64,000 nt of DNA from JAKSSE01 sp045597645 (lineage in GTDB: Bacteria > Bacillota > Clostridia > Lachnospirales > Lachnospiraceae), in contig JAZLKM010000027.1 of assembly GCA_045597645.1 (NCBI GenBank), positions 92,121 to 156,120 of the forward strand. The letters run 5' to 3'. The notes below the pieces were generated by a model. The model had not been told where the DNA came from. It worked only from the letters and a program-made list of their open reading frames with translations, and ran no database searches. The stretch's first letter is position 1; each line of letters starts with the position of its first letter. The position numbers were made by a program, and so were the translations under genes. Below, in pieces: positions 16,881 to 25,500 of the stretch.

Positions 16881-18311
16881 TTACGCCTTAATTTTACCTG
16901 TCAGATACTCAGAGCCTGGACCATGCTTTGTGATTTCTTCCATTGGTATACCGAGTTCTCTTGATATAATTTCCATGGTTCTCGGTGTGCAAAAGCCTGC
17001 CTGGCAACGCCCCATTCCTGCTCTGGTACGCCTCTTTACGCCATCCACAGTAGTAGCTCCTGGCACTCTATGAATCGCCTCAACTATTTCTCCCTCTGTT
17101 ACGTTTTCGCATCTGCATACAATGCTTCCATATGCCGGATTCTTGCTGATTAACTCATTTCTTTCCTCTGAAGACAGCTCTGAAAACACAGGTATTGCCT
17201 TTCTGACAGGGTCAAAATCTGCCTTTTTCTCCAGATTTAACATATCTGCTACAATTCCACTGGCCATAACACCTATTGCAGGTGCGCTGGAAAGTCCTGG
17301 GCTTTCGATTCCCGCTACATCTACAAAGCCAGGCGCTTCCGGTGCCTCCCCGATGATGAATTCATGACCATCTTCATGGGCTCTTAGCCCTGCAAAACTT
17401 GTAATCACCTGTCTCATAGGTATGTCTTTCACTGCCATCTGCGATTTGGAGATAACTTCATCAAGTCCTTCCCTTGTAGTAGCCACGCCCTCCTTATTTT
17501 CTATATCGATGGCTGTAGGTCCTATAAGGATGTTTCCATGCACTGTAGGTGTTACAAGCACACCCTTGCCATACTTTCCTGGGCACTGAAAAACTGTGTG
17601 GCTTACTAAATTGCCTGCTGCCTTGTCAAGCAAGACATAGTCTCCTCGTCTAGCTGTAATATTAATCTTCTTTTTGCATACCATATTGTGAATTGCATCC
17701 GCATATACACCTGCAGCATTTACAACTACTTTTGTCTCTATGTCACCCTTATTTGTATGGAGGACATATCCCCCTTCGATACTATCTATACCTAATACTT
17801 CTGTCAGACATTGGAAGCTCACTCCATTTTTAGCTGCATTTTCCGCATAAGCATAAGTCAATGTAAATGGACATACGATGCCTCCTGTTGGGGCCCATAA
17901 TGCGGCTTTTACATCCGATGACAGCCCTGGCTCTATCTCTCGCGCTCTATCTGCATCTACGACTTCAAGTCCAGGTACTCCATTGGCGTCTCCTCTGGCT
18001 TTAAGCTCCTCCAGCTTTGATATATCCTCATCTTCTGTGCATACAACCAATGAGCCCGTTCTTTTAAAAGGAACGTCTAGCTGACTGGCTATCTCGTCCA
18101 TCATGGCGTTACCTTCTACATTAAGCTTTGCCATGAGACTTCCTGTCTGTGCATCATAACCAGCGTGTACTATAGCGCTATTTGCCTTTGAAGTACCGCA
18201 GCAAACATCCTCGTATTTTTCCAGCACCAATATGTCCGCCTGATATCTTGACAGCTCCCTGGCCACTGCGCAGCCTGCTACTCCGGCTCCGATTATTACG
18301 ATGTCTCTCAT
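16881..18311 (-). CDS. glpA: Glycerol-3-phosphate dehydrogenase-like FAD protein with BFD domain
   Basis: A 476-residue DAO-family flavoprotein. The FAD motif is IVIIGAGVAGCAVARELSRY, with VLEKYEDVCCGTSKANSAIV. A C-terminal BFD-like [2Fe-2S] domain has cysteines in VCRCENVTEGEIVEAIH and GMGRCQAGFCTPRTME. It should oxidise glycerol 3-phosphate to dihydroxyacetone phosphate at the membrane, passing electrons to the neighbouring flavoprotein. ATG 18311 is chosen because GGAGGAAGAGG precedes it, and it overlaps the glpK stop as ATGA. A L-2-hydroxyglutarate oxidase-like specificity is possible, but the glpK context favours glycerol 3-phosphate. Confidence 0.85.
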   Translation of the reverse strand: MRDIVIIGAGVAGCAVARELSRYQADILVLEKYEDVCCGTSKANSAIVHAGYDAQTGSLMAKLNVEGNAMMDEIASQLDVPFKRTGSLVVCTEDEDISKLEELKARGDANGVPGLEVVDADRAREIEPGLSSDVKAALWAPTGGIVCPFTLTYAYAENAAKNGVSFQCLTEVLGIDSIEGGYVLHTNKGDIETKVVVNAAGVYADAIHNMVCKKKINITARRGDYVLLDKAAGNLVSHTVFQCPGKYGKGVLVTPTVHGNILIGPTAIDIENKEGVATTREGLDEVISKSQMAVKDIPMRQVITSFAGLRAHEDGHEFIIGEAPEAPGFVDVAGIESPGLSSAPAIGVMASGIVADMLNLEKKADFDPVRKAIPVFSELSSEERNELISKNPAYGSIVCRCENVTEGEIVEAIHRVPGATTVDGVKRRTRAGMGRCQAGFCTPRTMEIISRELGIPMEEITKHGPGSEYLTGKIKA

Positions 18312-19807
18312 TCCTCTTCCTCCTTTGCCCATCCAAAGGCATAGGTTACGGCTTTTTTCCAGCCCTTCACTTTCTTATTTCTATCTTCTAATTCAATCTT
18401 TGGCTTAAAGACCTTATCTATCTGCCAGTTCTTGATGACTTCTTCCTTATTTGCCCAATAGCCCACTGCTAGTCCTGCCAGGTATGCTGCACCCATGGCT
18501 GTTGTCTCTATACATGCTGGTCTATTTACAGGTGCCTGCATAAGGTCTGCCTGACACTGCATTAAGAAATTATTTGCAGACGCACCGCCATCTACTTTAA
18601 GCGCTGTCATAGTAAGCCCCGAATCCTGCTGCATTAACGTGACAACGTCATTAACCTGATATGCCAGCGACTCCAGTGTGGCCCTAATAATGTGATACTT
18701 GTTAACACCTCTGGTTAATCCAACAATAGTGCCTCTTGCATACTGATCCCAGTATGGTGCCCCTAATCCAGTAAATGCTGGAACAACATAGCACCCGTGC
18801 GTGTCAGGCACTTTGCCTGCCATATATTCTGAATCTGATGCCGAATCTATTAGTCTCATTTCATCTCTTAGCCACTGTATTGCGGCACCTGCCACAAATA
18901 TGGAGCCTTCGAGTGCATATGTTACCTTACCATCTAGTCCCCATGCGATGGTCGTTACCAATCCCTTATCAGAAAATACCGGTTTTTCCCCTGTATTCAT
19001 GAGAAGGAATCCTCCTGTACCATATGTATTTTTTACTTCTCCTGCTGTAAAGCATGTCTGTCCAAATAGTGCCGCCTGCTGATCTCCTGCTGCACCTGCT
19101 ATCGGAATCTCTGCTCCAAAGAAAGATGCATCTGCATGTCCATATATTTCACTACTTGGCTTCGGCTCAGGCAGCATGCACCTAGGAATATCAAGCTCAT
19201 CCAATATGTCCTGATCCCATGTCAAATCGACTATGTTAAATAACATTGTACGGCTTGCATTAGAATAATCGGTCACATGCACCTTTCCCCTAGTAAGCTT
19301 CCATATAAACCAAGTCTCAACGGTTCCAAAAAGCAAATCCCCCGCTTCTGCCTTTTCTCTCGCACCTGGCACATTATCTAGAATCCACTTTACTTTTGAT
19401 GCAGAAAAATATGCATCAATAATAAGACCTGTCTTCTTCCTAAAAGCATCTGTTAATCCTTTTTCCTTGAGGCTATCGCAATACTCTGAAGTTCTGCGGC
19501 ACTGCCATACAATCGCATGATATACAGGCTCACCTGTGTTCTTGTCCCACACTATGGCTGTCTCTCTTTGATTTGTAATACCAATTGCTGCAATATCAGC
19601 TGCAGTTGCCCCTATTTTCTGCATTGCTTCTACTGCCACACCTAACTGTGTTGACCATATCTCATTTGCATCATGCTCCACCCAGCCCGGCTGCGGAAAA
19701 TACTGCGTAAATTCCTTCTGGGCTACTGAGCACATCTCTCCTCTTTCATTGAAAAGGATGCAACGGTTGCTGGTAGTTCCAGCATCAAGCGCCATAATGT
19801 ATTTCAT
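18308..19807 (-). CDS. glpK: Glycerol kinase
   Basis: A 499-residue FGGY-family kinase, normal length. ATP-dependent phosphorylation of glycerol traps it as glycerol 3-phosphate. Motifs: MALDAGTTSNRCILFNERGE at the N-terminus, GITNQRETAIVWDKNTGEPV, SNASRTMLFNIVDLTWD, AGDQQAALFGQ, NTYGTGGFLLMNTG and VDGGASANNFLMQ. ATG 19807 (MKYIMALDAG) is preferred over an upstream in-frame start because GGGGG lies 6 nt upstream and the family begins there. It is the first gene of the glycerol operon. No glpF facilitator is in the window. Confidence 0.96.
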   Translation of the reverse strand: MKYIMALDAGTTSNRCILFNERGEMCSVAQKEFTQYFPQPGWVEHDANEIWSTQLGVAVEAMQKIGATAADIAAIGITNQRETAIVWDKNTGEPVYHAIVWQCRRTSEYCDSLKEKGLTDAFRKKTGLIIDAYFSASKVKWILDNVPGAREKAEAGDLLFGTVETWFIWKLTRGKVHVTDYSNASRTMLFNIVDLTWDQDILDELDIPRCMLPEPKPSSEIYGHADASFFGAEIPIAGAAGDQQAALFGQTCFTAGEVKNTYGTGGFLLMNTGEKPVFSDKGLVTTIAWGLDGKVTYALEGSIFVAGAAIQWLRDEMRLIDSASDSEYMAGKVPDTHGCYVVPAFTGLGAPYWDQYARGTIVGLTRGVNKYHIIRATLESLAYQVNDVVTLMQQDSGLTMTALKVDGGASANNFLMQCQADLMQAPVNRPACIETTAMGAAYLAGLAVGYWANKEEVIKNWQIDKVFKPKIELEDRNKKVKGWKKAVTYAFGWAKEEEE

Positions 19808-19849
19808 TTCTACCCCCTGTTTTCTGTGGCAATTTCCCCTAAACAAATT

Positions 19850-19879
19850 CGGAAACCGAAATTCAAAAATCCGTTTCCG
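19850..19879. repeat. Inverted repeat CGGAAAC/GTTTCCG in the glpK leader
   Basis: CGGAAAC (19850-19856) and GTTTCCG (19873-19879) are perfect inverted arms separated by 16 nt. They lie directly after the predicted transcription start of glpK, a position suitable for an operator or an RNA hairpin. The regulator is unknown. Confidence 0.45.
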
Positions 19880-19886
19880 TATTCAA

Positions 19887-19915
19887 AGAATATCACTATA
19901 CGCGCCCTTCTTCAA
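19887..19915 (-). promoter_or_regulatory. Sigma-A promoter of the glp operon
   Basis: Minus strand TTGAAG, 17-nt spacer, TATTCT, about 80 nt before the glpK start. It is followed at once by the inverted repeat 19850-19879. Confidence 0.5.
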
Positions 19916-19980
19916 GAATTACCGACCTCTAAAACTAGCCAAAAATTGCCCTCTGTTTTTGTTAAAGATTATTTTTTAAC

Positions 19981-20009
19981 AAAAAAACGCATCCGGTCAC
20001 CCGGATGCG
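19981..20009 (-). terminator. Terminator of the sortase/surface protein operon
   Basis: Nine-bp stem CGCATCCGG/CCGGATGCG with a 4-nt loop and seven T on the minus strand, 17 nt after the stop codon of the Pro-rich protein gene. Confidence 0.8.
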
Positions 20010-20026
20010 ATATCTGTTATATGTGC

Positions 20027-21259
20027 TTATCTTTTATTAATAGTCTCAAGTCTTGCTGCATTCATTTTAGACCAGAGGAATAATCCAAGGCCCAGAGCCA
20101 ACAATGACATTGCAAGAATGAACCTTCTATCCAACGGATCTGCTGTCTTTGGTGTAGCATCCTTCGCATTAGCTGATACGACTATCATCGCTGTGCTGCA
20201 ATATCCATCAGTATAATGTATGGTCACCTTGTGGGTTCCTATTGACAGCGTATGTATGAAAGTAGGATAGAAATCAATTATTGTTGACCCCTGTGTTGCA
20301 ACGTAATTGCTTGGATCAACCGTAGCTCCATCAATATCTACATAACTGAAGATTGATAAATCTCCACTGCCTCTCAATCTATACGAAGTCTGGGTATCCT
20401 GGCGAACTGTGCCGTTCACTCCCTCTAGAATCTTATATCCACCCTGACTAGTATTGTAGCTGTCCAGATTTGCATTTGTCCTTGATGCACCACCGTTAGT
20501 TGACGTTACCGGTGTCACAGTCGCTCCACCTGCAGCCCCACCTGTTACTTCTGGTGAGTTATCATCTGGTTCATCATAGTCATCATTGCCAGGATTATCT
20601 GGTGTGCTTGGGTTACTAGGTGTATCTGGATTGCTTGGCGTATCTGGTGTGTTTGGAGTATCTGGCGTGCTTGGACCGCTCGGAGTATCTGGCGTGGGTG
20701 TATCCGGATTGTTAGGCGTGTCTGGTGTAGGAGAGTCTGGAGTAGGTGTATCCGGATTACTTGGTGTGTCCGGTGTAGGTGTATCTGGATCAGCCACTCC
20801 AGGAGTCGCTCCGCCTATAGTATAGACCACCTGCTTACCATTCACGTTGTACTGACTCGCAATCGCTGCTGCTATACTGTCATTAGCTTGTCCCTCGGTA
20901 CCTCTTACAATAACTACCTGAGAATCTGCAAATACGCCATCTGCGATAGATTTTATGGCATCTGTCAGCACTATCTCCTCAACATTAGGCGATACTCCTA
21001 CCAAGCGCCCTGTTACCGTGGTGTAGATTAAGTCGCCGTCTTTTATAGTGCCCTCGTCCTGAGGCGGAGTTACTGGTGTTCCTGAATCGCCACCATCTGC
21101 TGGATCATCAGGAAGCATCTCGCCTGGATTAAATGGAAAATCTCCATCAGGTATATCTCCTGAATTAGTAGCTCTTGTACCTGATCCTGCGAGCACCCAT
21201 ACCGAAAGTATGATGGAGCATACCATCATTGCTATTCCGATTTTCGTTACATTTTTCAT
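20027..21259 (-). CDS. Pro/Thr-repeat surface protein with degenerate sorting signal
   Basis: A 410-residue secreted protein starting MKNVTKIGIAMMVCSIILSV (ATG 21259, AAGGAGAG upstream), with an N-terminal hydrophobic signal. Residues about 60-150 form a small folded domain. A low-complexity spacer built of PDTPTPDTPSNPDTP-like units follows. A second domain comes next, and the C-terminus has TPKTADP, a hydrophobic segment (FILAMSLLALGLGLFLW) and a basic tail. That order copies a Gram-positive cell wall sorting signal, with TPKTA in place of LPXTG. The sortase gene directly upstream probably serves it. The repeat spacer would hold the outer domain away from the wall. The ligand or partner is unknown. 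Confidence 0.75.
   Translation of the reverse strand: MKNVTKIGIAMMVCSIILSVWVLAGSGTRATNSGDIPDGDFPFNPGEMLPDDPADGGDSGTPVTPPQDEGTIKDGDLIYTTVTGRLVGVSPNVEEIVLTDAIKSIADGVFADSQVVIVRGTEGQANDSIAAAIASQYNVNGKQVVYTIGGATPGVADPDTPTPDTPSNPDTPTPDSPTPDTPNNPDTPTPDTPSGPSTPDTPNTPDTPSNPDTPSNPSTPDNPGNDDYDEPDDNSPEVTGGAAGGATVTPVTSTNGGASRTNANLDSYNTSQGGYKILEGVNGTVRQDTQTSYRLRGSGDLSIFSYVDIDGATVDPSNYVATQGSTIIDFYPTFIHTLSIGTHKVTIHYTDGYCSTAMIVVSANAKDATPKTADPLDRRFILAMSLLALGLGLFLWSKMNAARLETINKR
20591..20790 (-). repeat. DNA repeat encoding Pro-Asp-Thr spacer
   Basis: About 200 nt of short imperfect repeats of 9-15 nt encode PDTP, SNPDTP and TPDTP units within the surface protein gene. It is a tandem coding repeat, prone to length variation. 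Confidence 0.8.
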
Positions 21260-21280
21260 GAAATAACTCTCCTTTGAGCC

Positions 21281-21294
21281 GGTACTAAAGTACC
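21281..21294. repeat. Palindrome GGTACTAAAGTACC between sortase and Pro-rich gene
   Basis: Six-bp arms GGTACT/AGTACC around AA, in the 66-nt gap before the Pro-rich protein gene. It could be an operator for a separate promoter; nothing more can be said. Confidence 0.3.
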
Positions 21295-21325
21295 ACATCG
21301 CCCCAAGATATTGTATAAAATACGC

Positions 21326-22498
21326 TTAATTCACACGTCTAGCCACTATAAATAGTCTACCATCGTCAGTATAGCTATTACATGTAGAAAGTGTCAATAG
21401 TTTATCTTCTTTCTCCATGCTAAGTCCGCTTCCATACACAGCCAAGTTAGTCACATTTTGCTTGAAAGCTTCAAAGTCATTCTCATTGTTAGCTGAGATA
21501 AAGTTGTAATATCTAAACTCTTCCTCATCTTGAAAGGCTACCTTTGAGAGACACACAGCTATTATTTCATAGGTCCTGTGCTCATACACAGTATTAAAAT
21601 TTATAGTTCGGTGCGTATTATAGTAATCCTCTTCAAGATAGTTCTTAAGAGTGCCGAACATCTTTCCGCTCTTCATGTTGTGTCCATAAACAATGGTATT
21701 AAGCGGCTCGTTAACTATGTCGCATCGGTAATCTACAAAAATACTGCCGTTTACGTCATAGCTCTTGAAATAATTATGAGTCAGGTAATAGTCGTTATCT
21801 ATTGTCTGCATCACAGGATAATAAACATCTGGTGAATCTTTTGTCGCATCCGGAATCTCTATCCACCCTGCAAACTCTTCGTTTTCCGCATACCGCTGCT
21901 CATACTCAGGCAACGGCTTTAATGTGTTTCTGTCTATCCATACCTGCGGCATGTCTGCAAAATAGTCAGGTTCTGGCTCTGGCTCTTCCTGCGCTGATGC
22001 TGTAGCAGAAATGTCCTGTGTAGATTCATCTGAAGGGTCTATGGTAAGTCCCTCCGTGCTTGCTGCCACTATTGCTGCCTCTTGCCTTGCCTGTTCCTGC
22101 AGTTTATTCAATCTGTTGGTATTGACGTAGTCTCTTATCTCCACATAAGCCACATATACAAACACACAGGCAGCCAATCCAATCAACACTCTAGCCGCTA
22201 GCTTCTGGAATCTGAAGCGATGTTCTACCTCCTCCGTAGCCATCTTGTCCTGTATCATATCAATTGACTTATCTGCCACTATATCTGAAACGTGTACAAA
22301 AAAGTCCTCTCCAATGGCTGTTTTAAAGGCTATTTCTCCAGAACGAATCATATTGTATAGCCTCACGGCTACCTCAGGACTGTGGATATCGAGCTCACTT
22401 TTAATGAGCTCGATTTTCCTTACGTCTTCTTGTCCATCCCTGTATTCGTGGAAAGTATCAAACGAGTAATTACCTATAGTAAACTTGTTCTCTTCCAT
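21326..22498 (-). CDS. Class B sortase with N-terminal cytoplasmic domain
   Basis: A 390-residue transpeptidase. The catalytic triad is visible: His273 in YGHNMKSGKMFG, Cys373 in KLLTLSTCN, Arg381 in GRLFIVARR. NGSIFVDYRCD and the extra helix region fit class B rather than class A or C. The membrane anchor is at about 101-119. The first 100 residues precede it and should be cytoplasmic, much longer than usual (class B enzymes normally begin with the membrane helix). An acidic Pro/Glu linker (about 150-185) leads to the extracellular domain. It lies 8 nt after the giant protein gene and before the Pro-rich protein gene, so it probably anchors one or both. Confidence 0.9.
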   Translation of the reverse strand: MEENKFTIGNYSFDTFHEYRDGQEDVRKIELIKSELDIHSPEVAVRLYNMIRSGEIAFKTAIGEDFFVHVSDIVADKSIDMIQDKMATEEVEHRFRFQKLAARVLIGLAACVFVYVAYVEIRDYVNTNRLNKLQEQARQEAAIVAASTEGLTIDPSDESTQDISATASAQEEPEPEPDYFADMPQVWIDRNTLKPLPEYEQRYAENEEFAGWIEIPDATKDSPDVYYPVMQTIDNDYYLTHNYFKSYDVNGSIFVDYRCDIVNEPLNTIVYGHNMKSGKMFGTLKNYLEEDYYNTHRTINFNTVYEHRTYEIIAVCLSKVAFQDEEEFRYYNFISANNENDFEAFKQNVTNLAVYGSGLSMEKEDKLLTLSTCNSYTDDGRLFIVARRVN

Positions 22499-22506
22499 TT
22501 CACTAA

Positions 22507-25500
22507 TTATTTAATGGTCACCTTAACAGTTCTAGACGAATTACCCTCTGTTATCTGCTCTTCCCCAGTTACTACATAAGGAATCGCTCTGAAGTAGTAA
22601 GTCTGTCCTCTGTTCAATCCCTTTTGGGTCAACTTGCTATACTGTGCAGGCACAAGTGCTACAAGCTCCCAATTGCTCACACCATCCGTACTCTTTAGTA
22701 CCTTCACGCTTGACGGTTTATTTGTAGACCAGGTCCAACTTAAGTTCACTTCTCCCGCATTGCCTGCTGTAGCGTATAGTGTTAGGTCTGACGGTCTTGT
22801 AACCGCAGTTACTGACTTTGCATATTTTCTAAGGTACTCCGTGCCACCTACATTTACATATGAAAGAATTACAAACCTGTAGGTAGCTCCTGGAGTAAGT
22901 GTGCCTCCTGTTGGGAGTGAACTTACTGTATAGCTGTTATTGGTTGATGCGATGCTAGGTGTATGTCCCTTATATCTGTCATTCTCATATACATAAATGT
23001 AGTAACCTGTCGGGAAAGTATTTCTATCCCAGGTCAGTGTGACAGAAGTATCTGATACATCTCCTACTGCGAAATTGCTTACAGGATATGGCTCAAGATC
23101 AAATGTGTAATGTAGTGTATCCTTTACTCCATCTGAATCTGTGTCGATACCATCCGTGTCATCTGCCACGTATGTTCCCTTGAACTTAACATTTACACAA
23201 CCCACATACGGAGTCTTGTTATCATGTGAACCACATCCATAAGTTACATCATAATCTGTTCCACTTCTAAGTACAGTTCCCTCATCTGTAGTAATGGTCA
23301 CGATAGGCATTGCCTTATGCACTCCATCAGCGTACAGAGTATTAATTCCATCTCCATGAGATACCTTAATCATATCCTTGCTTATTGGATTTGCAGTTAT
23401 CTCAAATGTAAATGTAAATTCCTTCGCCGGAACTCCGGTATAAGGCTTCAGGTAGATGTGTGCTCTGTATTTTCCTACTTCCTTAGGTGCCTTATCTCCA
23501 AGTGCCTTAAGTACACCGCCATCGGCACCCAGCTTGTCGTACTCAATTGTGGTTGCATTATCGTCAAACACAATGTGCTTCTTGCTTGGGTCATTCTTGT
23601 AATAGTAGTAATACTCAAGCTCTACACCTTGTCCGGTATACTCATATTTATCTGGATCTAGCTTGCATAATATGTTAGACAGATCCTTAACAATATTGAA
23701 ATCTACAAGTAATGATCCCCTGTAATAGGTAGTATCATTTGAATTAACAGTAATTCTACCTACCGTCTCATATTCATCAGTAGAGCTATAGATTACAGTA
23801 AATCCTTCGTTGCTGAAGGTGGCTCCATCGCCAGACACATCCGGTAATTCCAAAGTGTTACCACCACTCACTACAGGAATTACTGGTTTTACGATATCGC
23901 CTATATATGGCTGATCCTCTACTGTAATCGCTGGTGTATCACTTGTGTCACCAAGGTCTGCATAGATATTGTAATCAGCCGTTACCTCGCCTACGAAATT
24001 TCCACCTGGCACTCCAACTACATGCATTGTGATTTTACCTGCATTGAAGTTGTTGAGTGCACTGCTTACTTCCTCGTCCTTGGCATTGGTGAACTCGAGC
24101 TGATAATCAAAGTCTCTGTCGAGTACGGTCTCTACTCCATCTACATTTGTATAGATTACCTCATAGTAATCAGGCAGTACCTCTGCTCCACCATTGTAAT
24201 TTGCCTCTGGATTAGGCTTCATTGCGATTCGCACATTAGCTGCGCTCATCTTAATTGGGTCGATATCAAATGGTACCGTTACCGTAGAAGGTCCGGCATA
24301 GTTTGATGTAACTCCATTTACATCACCACCAATAATAATTCGTACTGCTGCGTGAGTCAGCGCTGTAGAAATTCCTGTGTTGTCATCGTATTCAACAGTG
24401 TAGTCTACACCCTCTGTCAGCAGCTGGTTTAGATTAATTGAATCATTCTTTATTCTTACTGTAGTTGTAGGCTTTATTTCTTTGCCTGTGTAAGCAGTGA
24501 TGTATGTACCGTTTTCATCCTGTGGAATCGAAAGCTTAGCTTCAACCATCGCATCAGTCCAGTTTGCCTGTGCAATCTGATACTCTGCTTCCAGCGTTCC
24601 ATAATAGTTATTCTTTCCTACTGCCTTAACTATCTTTGTACCAGCAGAAATCTGATCTATAGGCCATTCGATGGTGTAATTTGCTGTAGATACTCTGCTA
24701 CCATCTGACTTTTTAACTACATATGCTGTAGTAGGCTTATGTGCTGCTCCGTTATAGCTAAATGACTGAGGTCCAGTAAACTGGAGCTTGTAATTTGTAT
24801 CGTTTAGCTCCTCTCCTATCGAGAATGTCTTCTTAATAGTTCCTTGGTAGTTGCCTTTACCTCTTATTACTACTGCCGGTGCATTCTCATCTGTAGCCGC
24901 TGCAGCCTTAGTATTATTTTCGTAGCTAAATGTGTAATCTCGATCCTTTACTAGCTTGGTCTTTACGTCATTTACTACATCCCATACTACAATTTTGTCA
25001 TCAGCAAATGTTACCGCTGCACCTGTGTAGTCCTGGCCTGACAGCTCATCCACCTCTATATTAGTGTTGTATGCTGTACCGTCACTATTTGCCAGATCCT
25101 TTGGTGTAACTGCAAACGTAGTATTAAGTGTGCCCGTGAAGTTTGGTGCGTTTCCGGTTACTTTCATATTATAAGTAGCAACGTCGACGATGTCAGTCAC
25201 GCCACCTGTATCCACGGTATAATTTGATACAGCAACCTCTGTGTAATCTGCATCAGATGCCGGATTTGGCTTGGTAGGTACTAAGATCTTCACGGTCGGA
25301 TTGTGCTTCTTACCATCGTAAACCACACTGTTTTCAGAGATTTTTACAAGTCCACTCGAAATATCTGTAGGCTTTATCTCAAATCCCTTCGTTTTTACGC
25401 CTGTAAAATTGCCAATACCAGTTATAGTAACGTATGGTCCAGCTGAGATACTTCCGTCTACACCTGTACCTGTATCTGTATTATTTCCAGCAGTATATGT

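Noticed and set aside
20591..20790. Possible CRISPR array
   Set aside because: Repeats are short, imperfect, in frame and coding; no unique spacers of constant length.
20586..20825. Plus-strand ORF of Gly/Val/Ser repeats
   Set aside because: It is the antisense of the Pro/Asp/Thr repeat of the surface protein on the minus strand.
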